DNA of 64,000 nt from Flavobacteriales bacterium UBA6051 (GTDB taxonomy: Bacteria; Bacteroidota; Bacteroidia; Flavobacteriales_D; Crocinitomicaceae), in assembly GCA_002427735.1 (NCBI GenBank), contig DIYP01000016.1, positions 496,001-560,000 of the forward strand. Direction: 5' to 3'. Shown piece by piece: positions 27,051-35,605 of the stretch; within the stretch, counting starts at the first letter, position 1, and each line of letters begins with the position of its first letter. The position numbers were made by a program, and so were the translations under genes. The notes beneath the pieces are model-generated. The model saw only the letters and a list, made by a program, of their open reading frames with translations. It made no database searches and had not been told where the DNA came from.

Positions 27051-27112
27051 AGTCTACTAATTTCGGGCTGAAAGTACAGAAAATCTAGGTTATCGATACG
27101 GTATAAAAAGAA

Positions 27113-27137
27113 AAAAGGGATTCAATGAACCCCTTTT
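27113..27137 (-). terminator. Rho-independent terminator
   Basis: The arms 27113-27123 and 27127-27137 form an 11-bp stem with one A-C mismatch and a 3-base loop. Read on the minus strand it ends in a T-rich tract (TTTTTTCTTTTT). It lies just downstream of the small gene ending at 27140 and ahead of the UbiA operon. Confidence 0.75.
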
Positions 27138-27139
27138 GA

Positions 27140-27391
27140 TTACTTGTTAGCTGTTGTTGTTTGTGCAAATGCTTTTCTAATAATAACAGGATACTTAGAT
27201 CCGAATTCAGTTATGCACCATTCCTGAAATCTTTTAATCTCCTCTGCATCATTAATCCACTTTAACGCCTTATGCAATTCTTTTTGAAATAAGTAAGCAT
27301 CAAAACTGACACCACGGAGAATTTTCTTTGTAAAATCTAGCATTATGTTGTGGTTTGAATCTTGAATATAACGATAAAATCGCTCCAACAT
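27140..27391 (-). CDS. Small conserved-looking cytosolic protein
   Basis: 83 residues, Met start at 27391, rich in aromatic and charged residues, with helices predicted by pattern (LERFYRYIQDSNHNIMLDFT, ELHKALKWINDAEEIKRF). No signal peptide, transmembrane segment or known catalytic motif is visible. It is flanked by good terminators on both sides, so it is a separate unit and codon use is normal, which supports it being a real gene. Small proteins of this look occur in many Bacteroidota, but I cannot name a function. Confidence 0.65.
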   Translation of the reverse strand: MLERFYRYIQDSNHNIMLDFTKKILRGVSFDAYLFQKELHKALKWINDAEEIKRFQEWCITEFGSKYPVIIRKAFAQTTTANK

Positions 27392-27410
27392 TGCCCTGAA
27401 ATGTGTTAAA

Positions 27411-27447
27411 AAATTAAAAAGCCCGCCATCATTAATGATAGCGGGCT
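27411..27447 (-). terminator. Rho-independent terminator
   Basis: AGCCCGC (27420-27426) pairs with GCGGGCT (27441-27447), and the inner ATCATT/AATGAT extends the stem past a C-A mismatch. On the minus strand it is followed by TTTTT and TTT. It terminates the TlpA-DUF6029-Omp28 operon. Confidence 0.85.
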
Positions 27448-27468
27448 AAAAAGTTATTCACACTAGAT

Positions 27469-28404
27469 TCAGTCCTCTATTTCTTGCTTGATTACGTGAT
27501 AGACCTCCTCGGTTACAGCATCACGGATATAAATCAACAAATGACAGTGCTCTGCATCATACTTATCCGGAACTTTATAACTATAGTCAAAATAGTACTT
27601 CCCATTTTCTCCCAATCGCGATGCATCCAATGCTTGTCCAAATGCTCTTCCGTCAATGCACCCTCGCATGACATCTTTGTGCACGTACGTCAACGAATCG
27701 AATCCAGGATAAGCCTGAGGCGCCACCATGGAATCCTCATGGAATTGAACCACCATTCGTAGTTCATTTGTCAACGCCTGATCCAATACCTCGGCCTCCA
27801 CATGTACGAAAAGACCTCGTGTAGAAGAGAAATAATTAGCTTCTGACTGAAGATTCACCTTCAAATCGTTTGCTGACAAAAGGTTGGCCGCAATTGTTGA
27901 CCATGTAGAAGGTTGTGAAACAGGGGCTCCACTACCACCATCAACACGACTTACAGTTCCTGAAGGGTTTCCGAAGAAGGGAGATCCTGGCCAATTCACA
28001 CCAAAATAAACCCCAATTGCTTCTCCTTCATCACACGTGAAATCTTCCACGAAAATTGGTTGTGATACCGCTTGTAAGTTTCCAGCTCCATTTGGTCCCG
28101 TGTGAACTGCCGAAACGAAGGCTCTATCCGGATTTGCCACTTCAATGTCGTGCGCTATTACCGCAGCAAAAGGACAACTGTTACACTTATGACCAGTATA
28201 ATCCTCGATCAACACATTTCTGTCGGTATTCGTATTTGCCGAAAAGGTCGGCCACTCATTGGCTTCATATTCAGCTTGACCGCCATTTGGGTATAAATCA
28301 AAATCTAAATCGGTAGGGGGCAATTGTGGAAAAGGATTATCCACCTTATCACATGCTGTAAACGCAATGACTCCAACCAATGCAATAAAAAGTAATTTCT
28401 TCAT
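27469..28404 (-). CDS. Omp28-family outer-membrane lipoprotein
   Basis: 311 residues with a lipoprotein signal peptide (lipobox FTAC, C19 as the acylated cysteine). Residues ~65-90 contain VLIEDYTGHKCNSCPFAA, the thioredoxin-fold-like segment with CNSC typical of Omp28-related proteins, followed by a C-terminal beta-rich domain. It is expected on the periplasmic or surface side of the outer membrane. Role in the family is not settled; the CxxC suggests a disulfide or thiol-related function and fits the TlpA gene in the same operon. The gene starts 11 bases after the DUF6029 stop. Confidence 0.85.
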   Translation of the reverse strand: MKKLLFIALVGVIAFTACDKVDNPFPQLPPTDLDFDLYPNGGQAEYEANEWPTFSANTNTDRNVLIEDYTGHKCNSCPFAAVIAHDIEVANPDRAFVSAVHTGPNGAGNLQAVSQPIFVEDFTCDEGEAIGVYFGVNWPGSPFFGNPSGTVSRVDGGSGAPVSQPSTWSTIAANLLSANDLKVNLQSEANYFSSTRGLFVHVEAEVLDQALTNELRMVVQFHEDSMVAPQAYPGFDSLTYVHKDVMRGCIDGRAFGQALDASRLGENGKYYFDYSYKVPDKYDAEHCHLLIYIRDAVTEEVYHVIKQEIED

Positions 28405-28415
28405 CGTTCTTAATT

Positions 28416-30170
28416 TTAGAAACTATGTGTAAACGAGAGTGTTAAACCATTCGATGCTGGTACAAATCTACAAACTCCACCAACACAAAACAACCCTTCT
28501 CTCTGTCGTCCATATCCAACTGTGATACGTGTTGCCTCACGAATGTAACCCGCAGAAACATAAAAATAATGAACTCCTCCTTGTCTACCAGACGCTTCTG
28601 AAACCGATTGGGTTGAGCCCTTCACGTTATATTGGTCCATAATACTGAAGAACCAGTGCGGCGAAACATTATATTCAAGCAATACAGTCACCCAGTTCCC
28701 CTGATCATTCCAGAGTGTTTTTTTCGTGGTAGTTGTATCGGTACCTATCACCTCTGTAAATTCTTTCTCCACTTTATTGATCAATAAACCTTGCAACTCC
28801 ATTCTCAAAGAGTGCTTTTTATTGATTTTATAACCCAATTCAAGTACACCTACATTTGTTGTAATCAATCCTTTACCGTCGCTCGTTACTTTGGCAACAT
28901 CATTATTCAACGTGATGTTAAAGTAGCTCAAGCGTGCATTGAAACTCTTTGAAAACTTCTTGTAAATGTTAAAGTTGAAATCGCGCCAAAGCAAGCTATC
29001 GCTTTGATCAAAAATGCGCGTTTCATAAGTCACCCCCGTTGAATCCAACGGATTGATATTTCCAGTGCGTTTCAATGGTTGATAGGCAGTCGAGAAATTA
29101 ACATTGAAAGAAGTTCCGTATTTCCCTCCTAACCAAGTTTTTCGTTTGGCTGTATACAGCACTTCAGCCTGGTAAGCCACCTCCCCTAAAGGCTGAGTGG
29201 CATACGGATAAAGTGACGCCACAAGATTGTATGTGTGCGTCTTATTCATCGCAGGTAAAAAGTTGATTAAAAGGTCTGTCAGTTCTTTTGTGCGATCTGA
29301 TCTGTAGGACATATTATCCACAGACTTTGCAGATAGTGCAATTCCAAGCCCTTTGCGCGTATAGCCAAAGTTCATCAAGGCCGCATGCCCATAATTATAG
29401 ATATATCCGTTGTCAGAAGAAGGGTCTTGCTCTTTGAGAATGTATTCACCATCCAACATAAAACGACTCTTCTTAGCTTGATAAGATACCTTTGCTCGTC
29501 CACCATAGGCTCCCACGTTTTGCGGAAGGATCAAGTCTTCACGATCATCCGTTTGAAACTTACTAACGAAAGAACCTCCAATTGTAACATCTAATTTTTT
29601 GTCTTGGAGCTTCTTGAACAAGGAGTTAATATGAACTTCTCCATCAAACCCTCGAACAATACCATCACTGTGCTCTATGCGACCACCTTGAAAAGACAAA
29701 CGTTGATAACCATACACTCCTTTAACCGTAACCCCTTTGAGTGGACGAATAATCAAACGTGCACCGTCCAACATACTATCGTAACCCAAGGCGCGGTCCT
29801 CATACGCTCTCAAAGACATTCCAGAACCAAATTGCTCATAAAAGGAACCAATCGTTACATCAACAAAATCGTTGGCATACCCCACATAACGCATTCCAAG
29901 ACCAGTTCCATCAAATCTGTTTGGATACCCCTGAATTCTTGGGAGGTATGATTCAAATCTAAGTCCGGCCTTAAAATTACCGTACGTAGCAAAAACGTTC
30001 ATATAAGTATTCAAAAGCCCTTTCTCAACTGGTTGGTCTGCGCCAATCAGTGAGTCTTGATTCAGGTATTGAAAAGTACTTTCAACGTTTCCCGTAATAC
30101 TTGCTTTGTTTTGCCCATATCCTGCCAGAGATATGGCGGCTGTGCACACACAGATCGCTAAATTCTTCAT
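28416..30170 (-). CDS. DUF6029-family outer-membrane beta-barrel protein
   Basis: 584 residues with a signal peptide (cleavage near residue 20, YGQ-N). The body is rich in alternating aromatic/hydrophobic strands with Gly, Tyr and Asn turns, and ends with an aromatic C-terminal residue (SFTHSF), as in outer-membrane barrels. Family assignment to DUF6029 rests on the pattern and on its placement between TlpA and Omp28 genes, an arrangement I recall from Bacteroidota. Function is unknown. It lies 20 bases downstream of the tlpA-like gene. Confidence 0.75.
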   Translation of the reverse strand: MKNLAICVCTAAISLAGYGQNKASITGNVESTFQYLNQDSLIGADQPVEKGLLNTYMNVFATYGNFKAGLRFESYLPRIQGYPNRFDGTGLGMRYVGYANDFVDVTIGSFYEQFGSGMSLRAYEDRALGYDSMLDGARLIIRPLKGVTVKGVYGYQRLSFQGGRIEHSDGIVRGFDGEVHINSLFKKLQDKKLDVTIGGSFVSKFQTDDREDLILPQNVGAYGGRAKVSYQAKKSRFMLDGEYILKEQDPSSDNGYIYNYGHAALMNFGYTRKGLGIALSAKSVDNMSYRSDRTKELTDLLINFLPAMNKTHTYNLVASLYPYATQPLGEVAYQAEVLYTAKRKTWLGGKYGTSFNVNFSTAYQPLKRTGNINPLDSTGVTYETRIFDQSDSLLWRDFNFNIYKKFSKSFNARLSYFNITLNNDVAKVTSDGKGLITTNVGVLELGYKINKKHSLRMELQGLLINKVEKEFTEVIGTDTTTTKKTLWNDQGNWVTVLLEYNVSPHWFFSIMDQYNVKGSTQSVSEASGRQGGVHYFYVSAGYIREATRITVGYGRQREGLFCVGGVCRFVPASNGLTLSFTHSF

Positions 30171-30190
30171 AAGTAGTGCTGAGCTGTACT

Positions 30191-30706
30191 CTAGTTTTTC
30201 GTCAGTTTAAGGATTTCCTCGTACAAGGTTTCCTCGTCTCCGGGAGCATAATTGTTGTGAGAATACACGATATTCCCTTCTTTATCTAACAGGAATGTAT
30301 GTGGCACGTTATTTACACCCATCGCTCTTTTGAAATCTCCATTAGGATCCATCAAAACGAGATATTCCCAACCTTTTCCATTCACGTACATTGGTACTGA
30401 ATTCTTTGTCTTCTCATCATCGATAGAAACAGCAACTAAGTTCACCCCTGTTTCATCTTGCCAATCTATATACTCGTCATGTATGGTATTTAACTCACGC
30501 TTACAAGGCGAACACCACGTTGCCCAAAAGCTAATAACCACTGGTCCATCAAAGCCAAGGTCAGCCGTATTGACTCCGTTTCCATTCATGTCCTTCAACT
30601 CAACTGAAGCGACCTTCTTGTCCAACAAACCACTTCCATGACTCTCCTGCGCCATCGTTGTCGTTGCGAACATCATTCCTACGAAAAGTAATGTAACTTT
30701 CTTCAT
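30191..30706 (-). CDS. TlpA/ResA-like periplasmic thioredoxin-fold protein
   Basis: 171 residues with a signal peptide ending near residue 19 and an AhpC/TSA-redoxin fold. The active site is WATWCSPCKR (C65, C68), and the cis-proline region is VPHTFLLD. It should reduce or exchange disulfides in the periplasm. It is the first gene of the operon with DUF6029 and Omp28, so its partner may be the CxxC-bearing Omp28 lipoprotein. A candidate -7 motif lies about 55 bases upstream at 30760. Confidence 0.9.
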   Translation of the reverse strand: MKKVTLLFVGMMFATTTMAQESHGSGLLDKKVASVELKDMNGNGVNTADLGFDGPVVISFWATWCSPCKRELNTIHDEYIDWQDETGVNLVAVSIDDEKTKNSVPMYVNGKGWEYLVLMDPNGDFKRAMGVNNVPHTFLLDKEGNIVYSHNNYAPGDEETLYEEILKLTKN

Positions 30707-30759
30707 AATTTTACCCGGTTTTTAATTTTCCCTGCAGATTTCAAAAATCTTGCCGAACT

Positions 30760-30767
30760 CAAATGTA
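30760..30767 (-). promoter_or_regulatory. Candidate -7 element for the tlpA-like operon
   Basis: On the minus strand TACATTTG matches TAnnTTTG. A TTG (plus-strand CAA at 30792-30794) lies 24 bases away, slightly further than the usual 19-21. The predicted leader to the ATG at 30706 is roughly 45 bases. Confidence 0.4.
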
Positions 30768-30810
30768 CGGCATTTTTAAGCGATTTCAGCCCAAAACATA
30801 TCAAAAACTC

Positions 30811-30883
30811 TTGTAATCCTAAAGGAAGCTCAAAGTGTAAAGCGAACGCTGTTGACTCGTGTAATTCGTATTTAGGATTACAA
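30811..30883. repeat. 13-bp perfect inverted repeat in a divergent intergenic region
   Basis: TTGTAATCCTAAA at 30811-30823 is exactly inverted as TTTAGGATTACAA at 30871-30883, separated by 47 bases. It sits between the divergent tlpA-like gene and the T9SS protein gene, upstream of both -7 candidates. It could be a dimeric operator pair or loop. No other copy was noticed in the window. Confidence 0.6.
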
Positions 30884-30932
30884 TACTCTTAGTCGTTTTT
30901 TAAGACTTTTTGGCTCAATCCTTGATACATGC

Positions 30933-30964
30933 TTGATTCATATATGAGTAAATCGTTATATTTG
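30933..30964 (+). promoter_or_regulatory. Bacteroidota-type promoter for the T9SS protein gene
   Basis: TTG at 30933-30935 is followed after 21 bases by TATATTTG at 30957-30964, matching the -33/-7 Bacteroidota promoter. The leader to the ATG at 30990 is about 20 bases. Confidence 0.65.
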
Positions 30965-30989
30965 TTTTAGAACTATTATAAAGAGTCGT

Positions 30990-31739
30990 ATGAAAAAAAC
31001 ATTACTATCAATTATTGCAGTAGCAGGAATCTCTAGTCTTTCTTTCGGACAGATTGAATTGTACGTAGATGGAGGAACTACTGATTACGCAGGTGGTGGC
31101 GTATTTCAAATCACCGCGATGGACGGAACTGAATTAGTTCACGAAATTCACGTGGAAAACCATACAGGATCAACAAAAGACTGGAAAGTCGGGAGAAGAA
31201 GAATTAATGATCCAGCATCATGGGACGACTATTTATGTTGGGGGCATGAAACGAATAGCACAGGAGGTTTGTGTATAGACGGTGCTTCAATGGACATGGA
31301 AATGTATACAATGCCGAACGGAACACAAGTAAGTGTTGCTGATGGTGAATACGCTTTCATTTCTGCACACATTACACCAGATCCAGCGGACGTAGCAACA
31401 GTAACTTATCGTTACTATGTTGTTGATGCCTTCAATAATCTTGAAGATTCAATGGACATCGAAGTTGAGTTTGTTGTGAATGTTGAGGAGATTGCTCCTT
31501 CATTAGCAGTTAACGTAGCTCCGAATCCAGCGACTGATTACATCAACATTACAGCTTCTGGTGCAGATGATGCATCTGTTCGTATTGTTGACGTTCTTGG
31601 AAACGTTGTTTTGAGAGAAACAGCTGTTGGAAATAAGAAAAAAATAGACGTTGCTAAATTCAGAAACGGAGTTTACTTCGTAATTGTTGAAGCAGATGGT
31701 GCTCGTCCTGTAACCCGCAAGGTTATCGTGAGACACTAA
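30990..31739 (+). CDS. Small secreted protein with T9SS type A sorting domain
   Basis: 249 residues. A signal peptide ends near residue 20 (SFGQ-I). The middle part (~25-160) is a beta-rich domain of unrecognised family. Residues ~172-249 form a T9SS type A C-terminal domain: APNPATDYINI, VLGNVVL, NGVYFVIVE and a basic end (RKVIVRH). It should cross the outer membrane through T9SS and be surface-attached or released. It stands alone, with its own promoter upstream and a strong terminator downstream, suggesting independent, possibly high, expression. Confidence 0.85.
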   Translation: MKKTLLSIIAVAGISSLSFGQIELYVDGGTTDYAGGGVFQITAMDGTELVHEIHVENHTGSTKDWKVGRRRINDPASWDDYLCWGHETNSTGGLCIDGASMDMEMYTMPNGTQVSVADGEYAFISAHITPDPADVATVTYRYYVVDAFNNLEDSMDIEVEFVVNVEEIAPSLAVNVAPNPATDYINITASGADDASVRIVDVLGNVVLRETAVGNKKKIDVAKFRNGVYFVIVEADGARPVTRKVIVRH

Positions 31740-31761
31740 TTTTAGTTCTTTATAAAGTTTG

Positions 31762-31789
31762 AAAGGTCGCTGTATAGCGGCCTTTTTTT
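31762..31789 (+). terminator. Rho-independent terminator
   Basis: AAAGGTCGCT (31762-31771) pairs with AGCGGCCTTT (31776-31785) with one T-G pair, a GTAT loop, and a T-run to 31789. It follows the T9SS protein gene by about 22 bases. Confidence 0.85.
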
Positions 31790-31813
31790 ATGCTTATTTC
31801 CAAGGCTTTTCTT

Positions 31814-31821
31814 TAACTTTG
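31814..31821 (+). promoter_or_regulatory. Candidate -7 element abutting the cysQ start
   Basis: TAACTTTG matches TAnnTTTG and lies only 6 bases before the ATG at 31828. A transcript from here would be nearly or fully leaderless. No TTG is seen at a good -33 spacing. Confidence 0.4.
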
Positions 31822-31827
31822 ACTTAC

Positions 31828-32637
31828 ATGAATGTTGTCAACATCCCTGAAATTTATACTACTGCACTTAAAGCTTCTATCGAAGCTTCAAAAGCAATTT
31901 CATGTATTTATGTGTCAGGGTTTGATGCGCGTTTAAAAGAAGATGGCTCTCCCGTTACAGAGGCTGACCTTAAGTCATCGGCTATTATCTCAAAGCATCT
32001 GTCTCAGTGGGACATTCCAATCTTAGGTGAGGAAATAGAACAGCCCGATTACTTAGTCAGGAAAAATTGGAAAGAAAACTGGTGCGTTGACCCATTGGAC
32101 GGAACAAAGATGTTCTTACGAAAGAATGGAGAGTTTTCTGTGAATATTGCGCATATTGTTGAAGGTCGCCCCGTATTTGGTTTAATTGCTGCTCCGGAAA
32201 CACAGGAAGTAATTTTTGGAGGAAGGGCGATTAACGGAGTTTATATCTCATCTTTTGAAACCATCGAAGATACCAGTTCATGGAAGCAAATGATTCCAAG
32301 AACAGACCTCAACAAAGAATTCACGATAGCCTGCTCCAGGAGTTTTCATGATTCAAGTTTTCCCATCATTGATGACTTAGAAGCTGAATTTAATACCATT
32401 CGTTATCTCAAAAAAGGTAGCGCGCTAAAGTTCTTTGATCTGGTCAAGGGTAATGCCGACATTTACCTTAGATTTGGCCCAACCATGGAATGGGATATTG
32501 CCGCTGGACAAGCTATTTTAGAGGCCATGGGAGGTGAGGTATCCAACCTTAAAACGCTTGAAGTCCTAAGGTACAATAAAGAAAGTTTGTATAACCCTGC
32601 ATTTATCGCTAAATCCAAAGCATATATACTGCGATGA
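31828..32637 (+). CDS. cysQ: 3'(2'),5'-bisphosphate nucleotidase CysQ (IMPase family)
   Basis: About 269 residues from the ATG at 31828; the longer frame to 31759 runs through the terminator of the preceding gene. Metal-binding motifs of the inositol monophosphatase fold are present: GEE near 67-69, DPLDGT at 88-93 and WDIAAG near 224-229. It should hydrolyse 3'-phosphoadenosine 5'-phosphate to AMP in sulfur metabolism. It overlaps the downstream barrel gene by 4 bases (ATGA), so the two are probably translated together, which is an unusual pairing. Confidence 0.88.
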   Translation: MNVVNIPEIYTTALKASIEASKAISCIYVSGFDARLKEDGSPVTEADLKSSAIISKHLSQWDIPILGEEIEQPDYLVRKNWKENWCVDPLDGTKMFLRKNGEFSVNIAHIVEGRPVFGLIAAPETQEVIFGGRAINGVYISSFETIEDTSSWKQMIPRTDLNKEFTIACSRSFHDSSFPIIDDLEAEFNTIRYLKKGSALKFFDLVKGNADIYLRFGPTMEWDIAAGQAILEAMGGEVSNLKTLEVLRYNKESLYNPAFIAKSKAYILR

Positions 32638-34184
32638 AGTTCGTTTTGTTCATAATTACGTTCTTTTTCCTTGGCAACCTACTTGCTCAGCAAAGCCTTA
32701 TTCCATTGCATTCTTTCTATAAAGATCAATTATTTGCGAACAAATCGAATGCTCCAATAAATGAGGGATCCTTTCTTCCAGTATGCGAAAGCGACTATGA
32801 CCTTATGCATATCATACGCGATTCTTCAAAGCAATACTATAAGTTCACACATGTACTCTTCCAGAAGTATCTATTCGAATTGAAAGGAAAAGATTACTAC
32901 TTAAAAATTTCACCCGCCATTGACTTTGGCTACGGTAGAGATCTTGGAGATACAACATCTCCAGCGCGAACACTTTTTCAAAATACACGCGGCCTTCATG
33001 TTGAAGGTAATCTATTCAAGAATTTTGCTTTTTCGACCTCTTTGTATGAAAACCAAGGGCGTTACACGAACTATGAAACGTCCTATTATGGTTCGCTTGG
33101 TGAACTCTATCCGAGTGACTCCTCTTATCTCACACAAAATGGTGTAATCCCTGGTGGAGGAAGAACAAAGCCTTTTAAAGGTGACGCATTTGATTATGCA
33201 TATGCCATTGGCTACTTGGTTTATCGCCCATTTAAATGGTTAAGGATTTCTGCAGGAAATAACGCACAGTTCATTGGAGATGGTCACCGGTCACTTTTAT
33301 TATCGGACAATTCTTACAGTGCTCCATATCTAAGGTTTGACTGGCGCATTGGCGAGAAATTCAATTTTGTGTATTACCGTGCTCGATACATGAACCTCAT
33401 GCGACGTCCGGCAAGTGGATCTGTTGAATCGTATTATGAAGCCAAAGGTTATTCAGTCAATTACTTAACATTCAAGCCAAACAATAAAATTAGCTTGAGC
33501 CTCTTTGAGGGGAGTATGTGGAATCGTGGAGATTCGGTGACAAGTCGATCATCACATCCTTTATACTATAACCCAATTCCAATTGTTTCCGGCCTAATAC
33601 TTAACGGAAAGAATGAGATGGTAACGCTCATTGGGTTAAATATGAATTACCAGTTCCTCGATAAGCATCGTCTTTATGGACAGTTAGCAATGAACGATTT
33701 CAGCACTGACAAGCTTGCCTTCCAACTCGGCTACCGCGGTTATAATTTCTTCGGAATTAATGATTTTATGCTTCAACTCGAGTATAACAATGTTGCTAAT
33801 GGAACCTATGAAACTTCTAACCGCAGATTGAACTACGCACATTATAATTTACCTCTTGCCCATGTGAAAGGAAATGGTTTTCAAGAATTCATTCTGCGCT
33901 CAAATTACGAGGTAAAACGTGTTTATGTTGATCTATCAATCATCTATTATTTAACCAGGAATTATTCTTCCGAATCACTTTTACCAGTTTATCGTGACCT
34001 GGAGACAAGTTCGGAGAACATCTTTTTTCAAAATACTGAATTGGGGTATCGATTTAATCGCAAAATGAACTTGACCATTTATGGAAACTGGACATATCGA
34101 CTTTCTAACGACGGATCACTAGCAACCAACTTCCTCAGCGTGGGATTACGTACTGGATTCTTAAACCATTATAAAGATTTTTGA
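32634..34184 (+). CDS. RemB/Wzi-like outer-membrane beta-barrel protein (paralogue 1)
   Basis: 516 residues with a signal peptide (cleavage near 18-19, LLAQ-Q). The mature part is beta-rich with a conserved FIGDGHRSLLLSD block (near 215-227) and FFQNT-type strands, which recall capsule-assembly Wzi and the flavobacterial gliding protein RemB. It should be an outer-membrane barrel, possibly binding exported polysaccharide. It is followed at once by a paralogue with FIGEGSRSLLLSD. The family name rests on these motifs and length; the exact role is not known. Confidence 0.72.
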   Translation: MKFVLFIITFFFLGNLLAQQSLIPLHSFYKDQLFANKSNAPINEGSFLPVCESDYDLMHIIRDSSKQYYKFTHVLFQKYLFELKGKDYYLKISPAIDFGYGRDLGDTTSPARTLFQNTRGLHVEGNLFKNFAFSTSLYENQGRYTNYETSYYGSLGELYPSDSSYLTQNGVIPGGGRTKPFKGDAFDYAYAIGYLVYRPFKWLRISAGNNAQFIGDGHRSLLLSDNSYSAPYLRFDWRIGEKFNFVYYRARYMNLMRRPASGSVESYYEAKGYSVNYLTFKPNNKISLSLFEGSMWNRGDSVTSRSSHPLYYNPIPIVSGLILNGKNEMVTLIGLNMNYQFLDKHRLYGQLAMNDFSTDKLAFQLGYRGYNFFGINDFMLQLEYNNVANGTYETSNRRLNYAHYNLPLAHVKGNGFQEFILRSNYEVKRVYVDLSIIYYLTRNYSSESLLPVYRDLETSSENIFFQNTELGYRFNRKMNLTIYGNWTYRLSNDGSLATNFLSVGLRTGFLNHYKDF

Positions 34185-35602
34185 TGCGTACGTTCGTTCA
34201 AATAATAGCACTATTTACACTCTTTCAGGCATATGGTCAGTTTGAAGTAGGCAGACTATTTGAAGAAATGCCTTCAGATTCCGTTCAAGCTCCTTCAGTA
34301 AAACTGCACACAAGTGTTAAGCCTGCAGTAAGACAAGCGAATGTCAATGGGAAAACGGGTTCATACCTGAGTGTGGCTGGTCTAGGAGATCTCCACTATT
34401 TTCAAAATGACAACTCTGGCTATAAAGCTGGTCTAGGGCTAGAGGTAAATGGTGCGCTCAAGGATAAATTTCATTTCCGTCTAGCTGGAGTGCAAGGTGT
34501 TAATAAGACAATGAGTTTTTATTCACCAAATACCTACATAAGGGATTCAGTTGGTCAATTATTAGCGTATACTGATTTAAGAGGTAGAATCTCATATACA
34601 CCTAATCATATTTTTAACTTTCAGGCCGGGCTCGACCATAACTTTATTGGTGAAGGCTCCAGATCTCTTCTTCTGAGTGATTATGGAACGTCTTATCCGT
34701 TTGGAAAAATCAGAATGCGCTTTTGGAGGATAGAATACTCCATTCTTTATCAATTCTTGCGGGAGCGAGATAATAATCGCTGGGAAGGAAAGTTTGCTTC
34801 CAGTCATCACATCTCTTTCAATGCGGCCAAATGGTTAAATATCGGAGTTTTTGAAACCGTTATTTTTCAGCCAAAGGATACGTTACTCAATAGAGGTTTT
34901 GACGTTGAATACCTGAACCCCTTCGTGATGTACAGACCGCAGGAGTACTCTGTTGGCTCCTCTGATAACGTTTTGCTCGGTATTGAACTTTCTGCAAAGT
35001 GGAAAGGGCATATGCTCTACTCTCAGTTCATTCTTGATGAATTCGTATTAGCAGAAATACGCGCACGAAGCGGATGGTGGGCGAGCAAATATGGTGGACA
35101 AATTGGAGTAAAAGGACGATTCAAACGTGGCGAGCATAAGTTCTTCTATCGATTGGAGTATAATTTCGTTCGACCATACACTTATGCGCACTTATCAGAA
35201 GAACTCAATTACGGGAATCAGGAAACGGCACTTGCACATCCATACGGCGCCAATTTTATGGAAGGTCTTTTGGAAATGAAATGGCAGCATAAAAAATGGT
35301 TTGGTAAAGTCTTCGCAAACTACTTCATGCGCAGCACAGATCAAGATGGATTTAATTACGGAAATGATATTTATATCCCCTATATAAATCGCCCATTCGA
35401 ATATGGACACGCTATCGGACAAGGAAGGCAGTTTAATGGCACAAGAACAATCCTTACCGGAGGCTATCAACTCCTAAAGCATGGTAAGCTGAGTGCTTTT
35501 GTTGAGAACCACTTTACATACAATACAATTGAGAATGCTATGCGATATACACTCGTTGTTGGTGTTCGCAGCATGCTTTGGAATGATTATAGAAATTACT
35601 AA
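34184..35602 (+). CDS. RemB/Wzi-like outer-membrane beta-barrel protein (paralogue 2)
   Basis: About 472 residues; the ATG at 34184 overlaps the upstream TGA by one base. A signal peptide ends near residue 19 (AYGQ-F). The body repeats the layout of its neighbour: HFNFQAGLDHNFIGEGSRSLLLSD-type motif, aromatic girdle strands, and a C-terminal GVRSMLWNDYRNY like the neighbour's GLRTGFLNHYKDF. The two probably arose by duplication and may form a pair or act on different glycans. It ends 3 bases from the convergent FadL-like gene. Confidence 0.72.
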   Translation: MRTFVQIIALFTLFQAYGQFEVGRLFEEMPSDSVQAPSVKLHTSVKPAVRQANVNGKTGSYLSVAGLGDLHYFQNDNSGYKAGLGLEVNGALKDKFHFRLAGVQGVNKTMSFYSPNTYIRDSVGQLLAYTDLRGRISYTPNHIFNFQAGLDHNFIGEGSRSLLLSDYGTSYPFGKIRMRFWRIEYSILYQFLRERDNNRWEGKFASSHHISFNAAKWLNIGVFETVIFQPKDTLLNRGFDVEYLNPFVMYRPQEYSVGSSDNVLLGIELSAKWKGHMLYSQFILDEFVLAEIRARSGWWASKYGGQIGVKGRFKRGEHKFFYRLEYNFVRPYTYAHLSEELNYGNQETALAHPYGANFMEGLLEMKWQHKKWFGKVFANYFMRSTDQDGFNYGNDIYIPYINRPFEYGHAIGQGRQFNGTRTILTGGYQLLKHGKLSAFVENHFTYNTIENAMRYTLVVGVRSMLWNDYRNY

Positions 35603-35605
35603 CTG

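Noticed and set aside
31759..31827. Longer start for cysQ
   Set aside because: It would begin inside the terminator hairpin of the previous gene; the ATG at 31828 matches the expected N-terminus.
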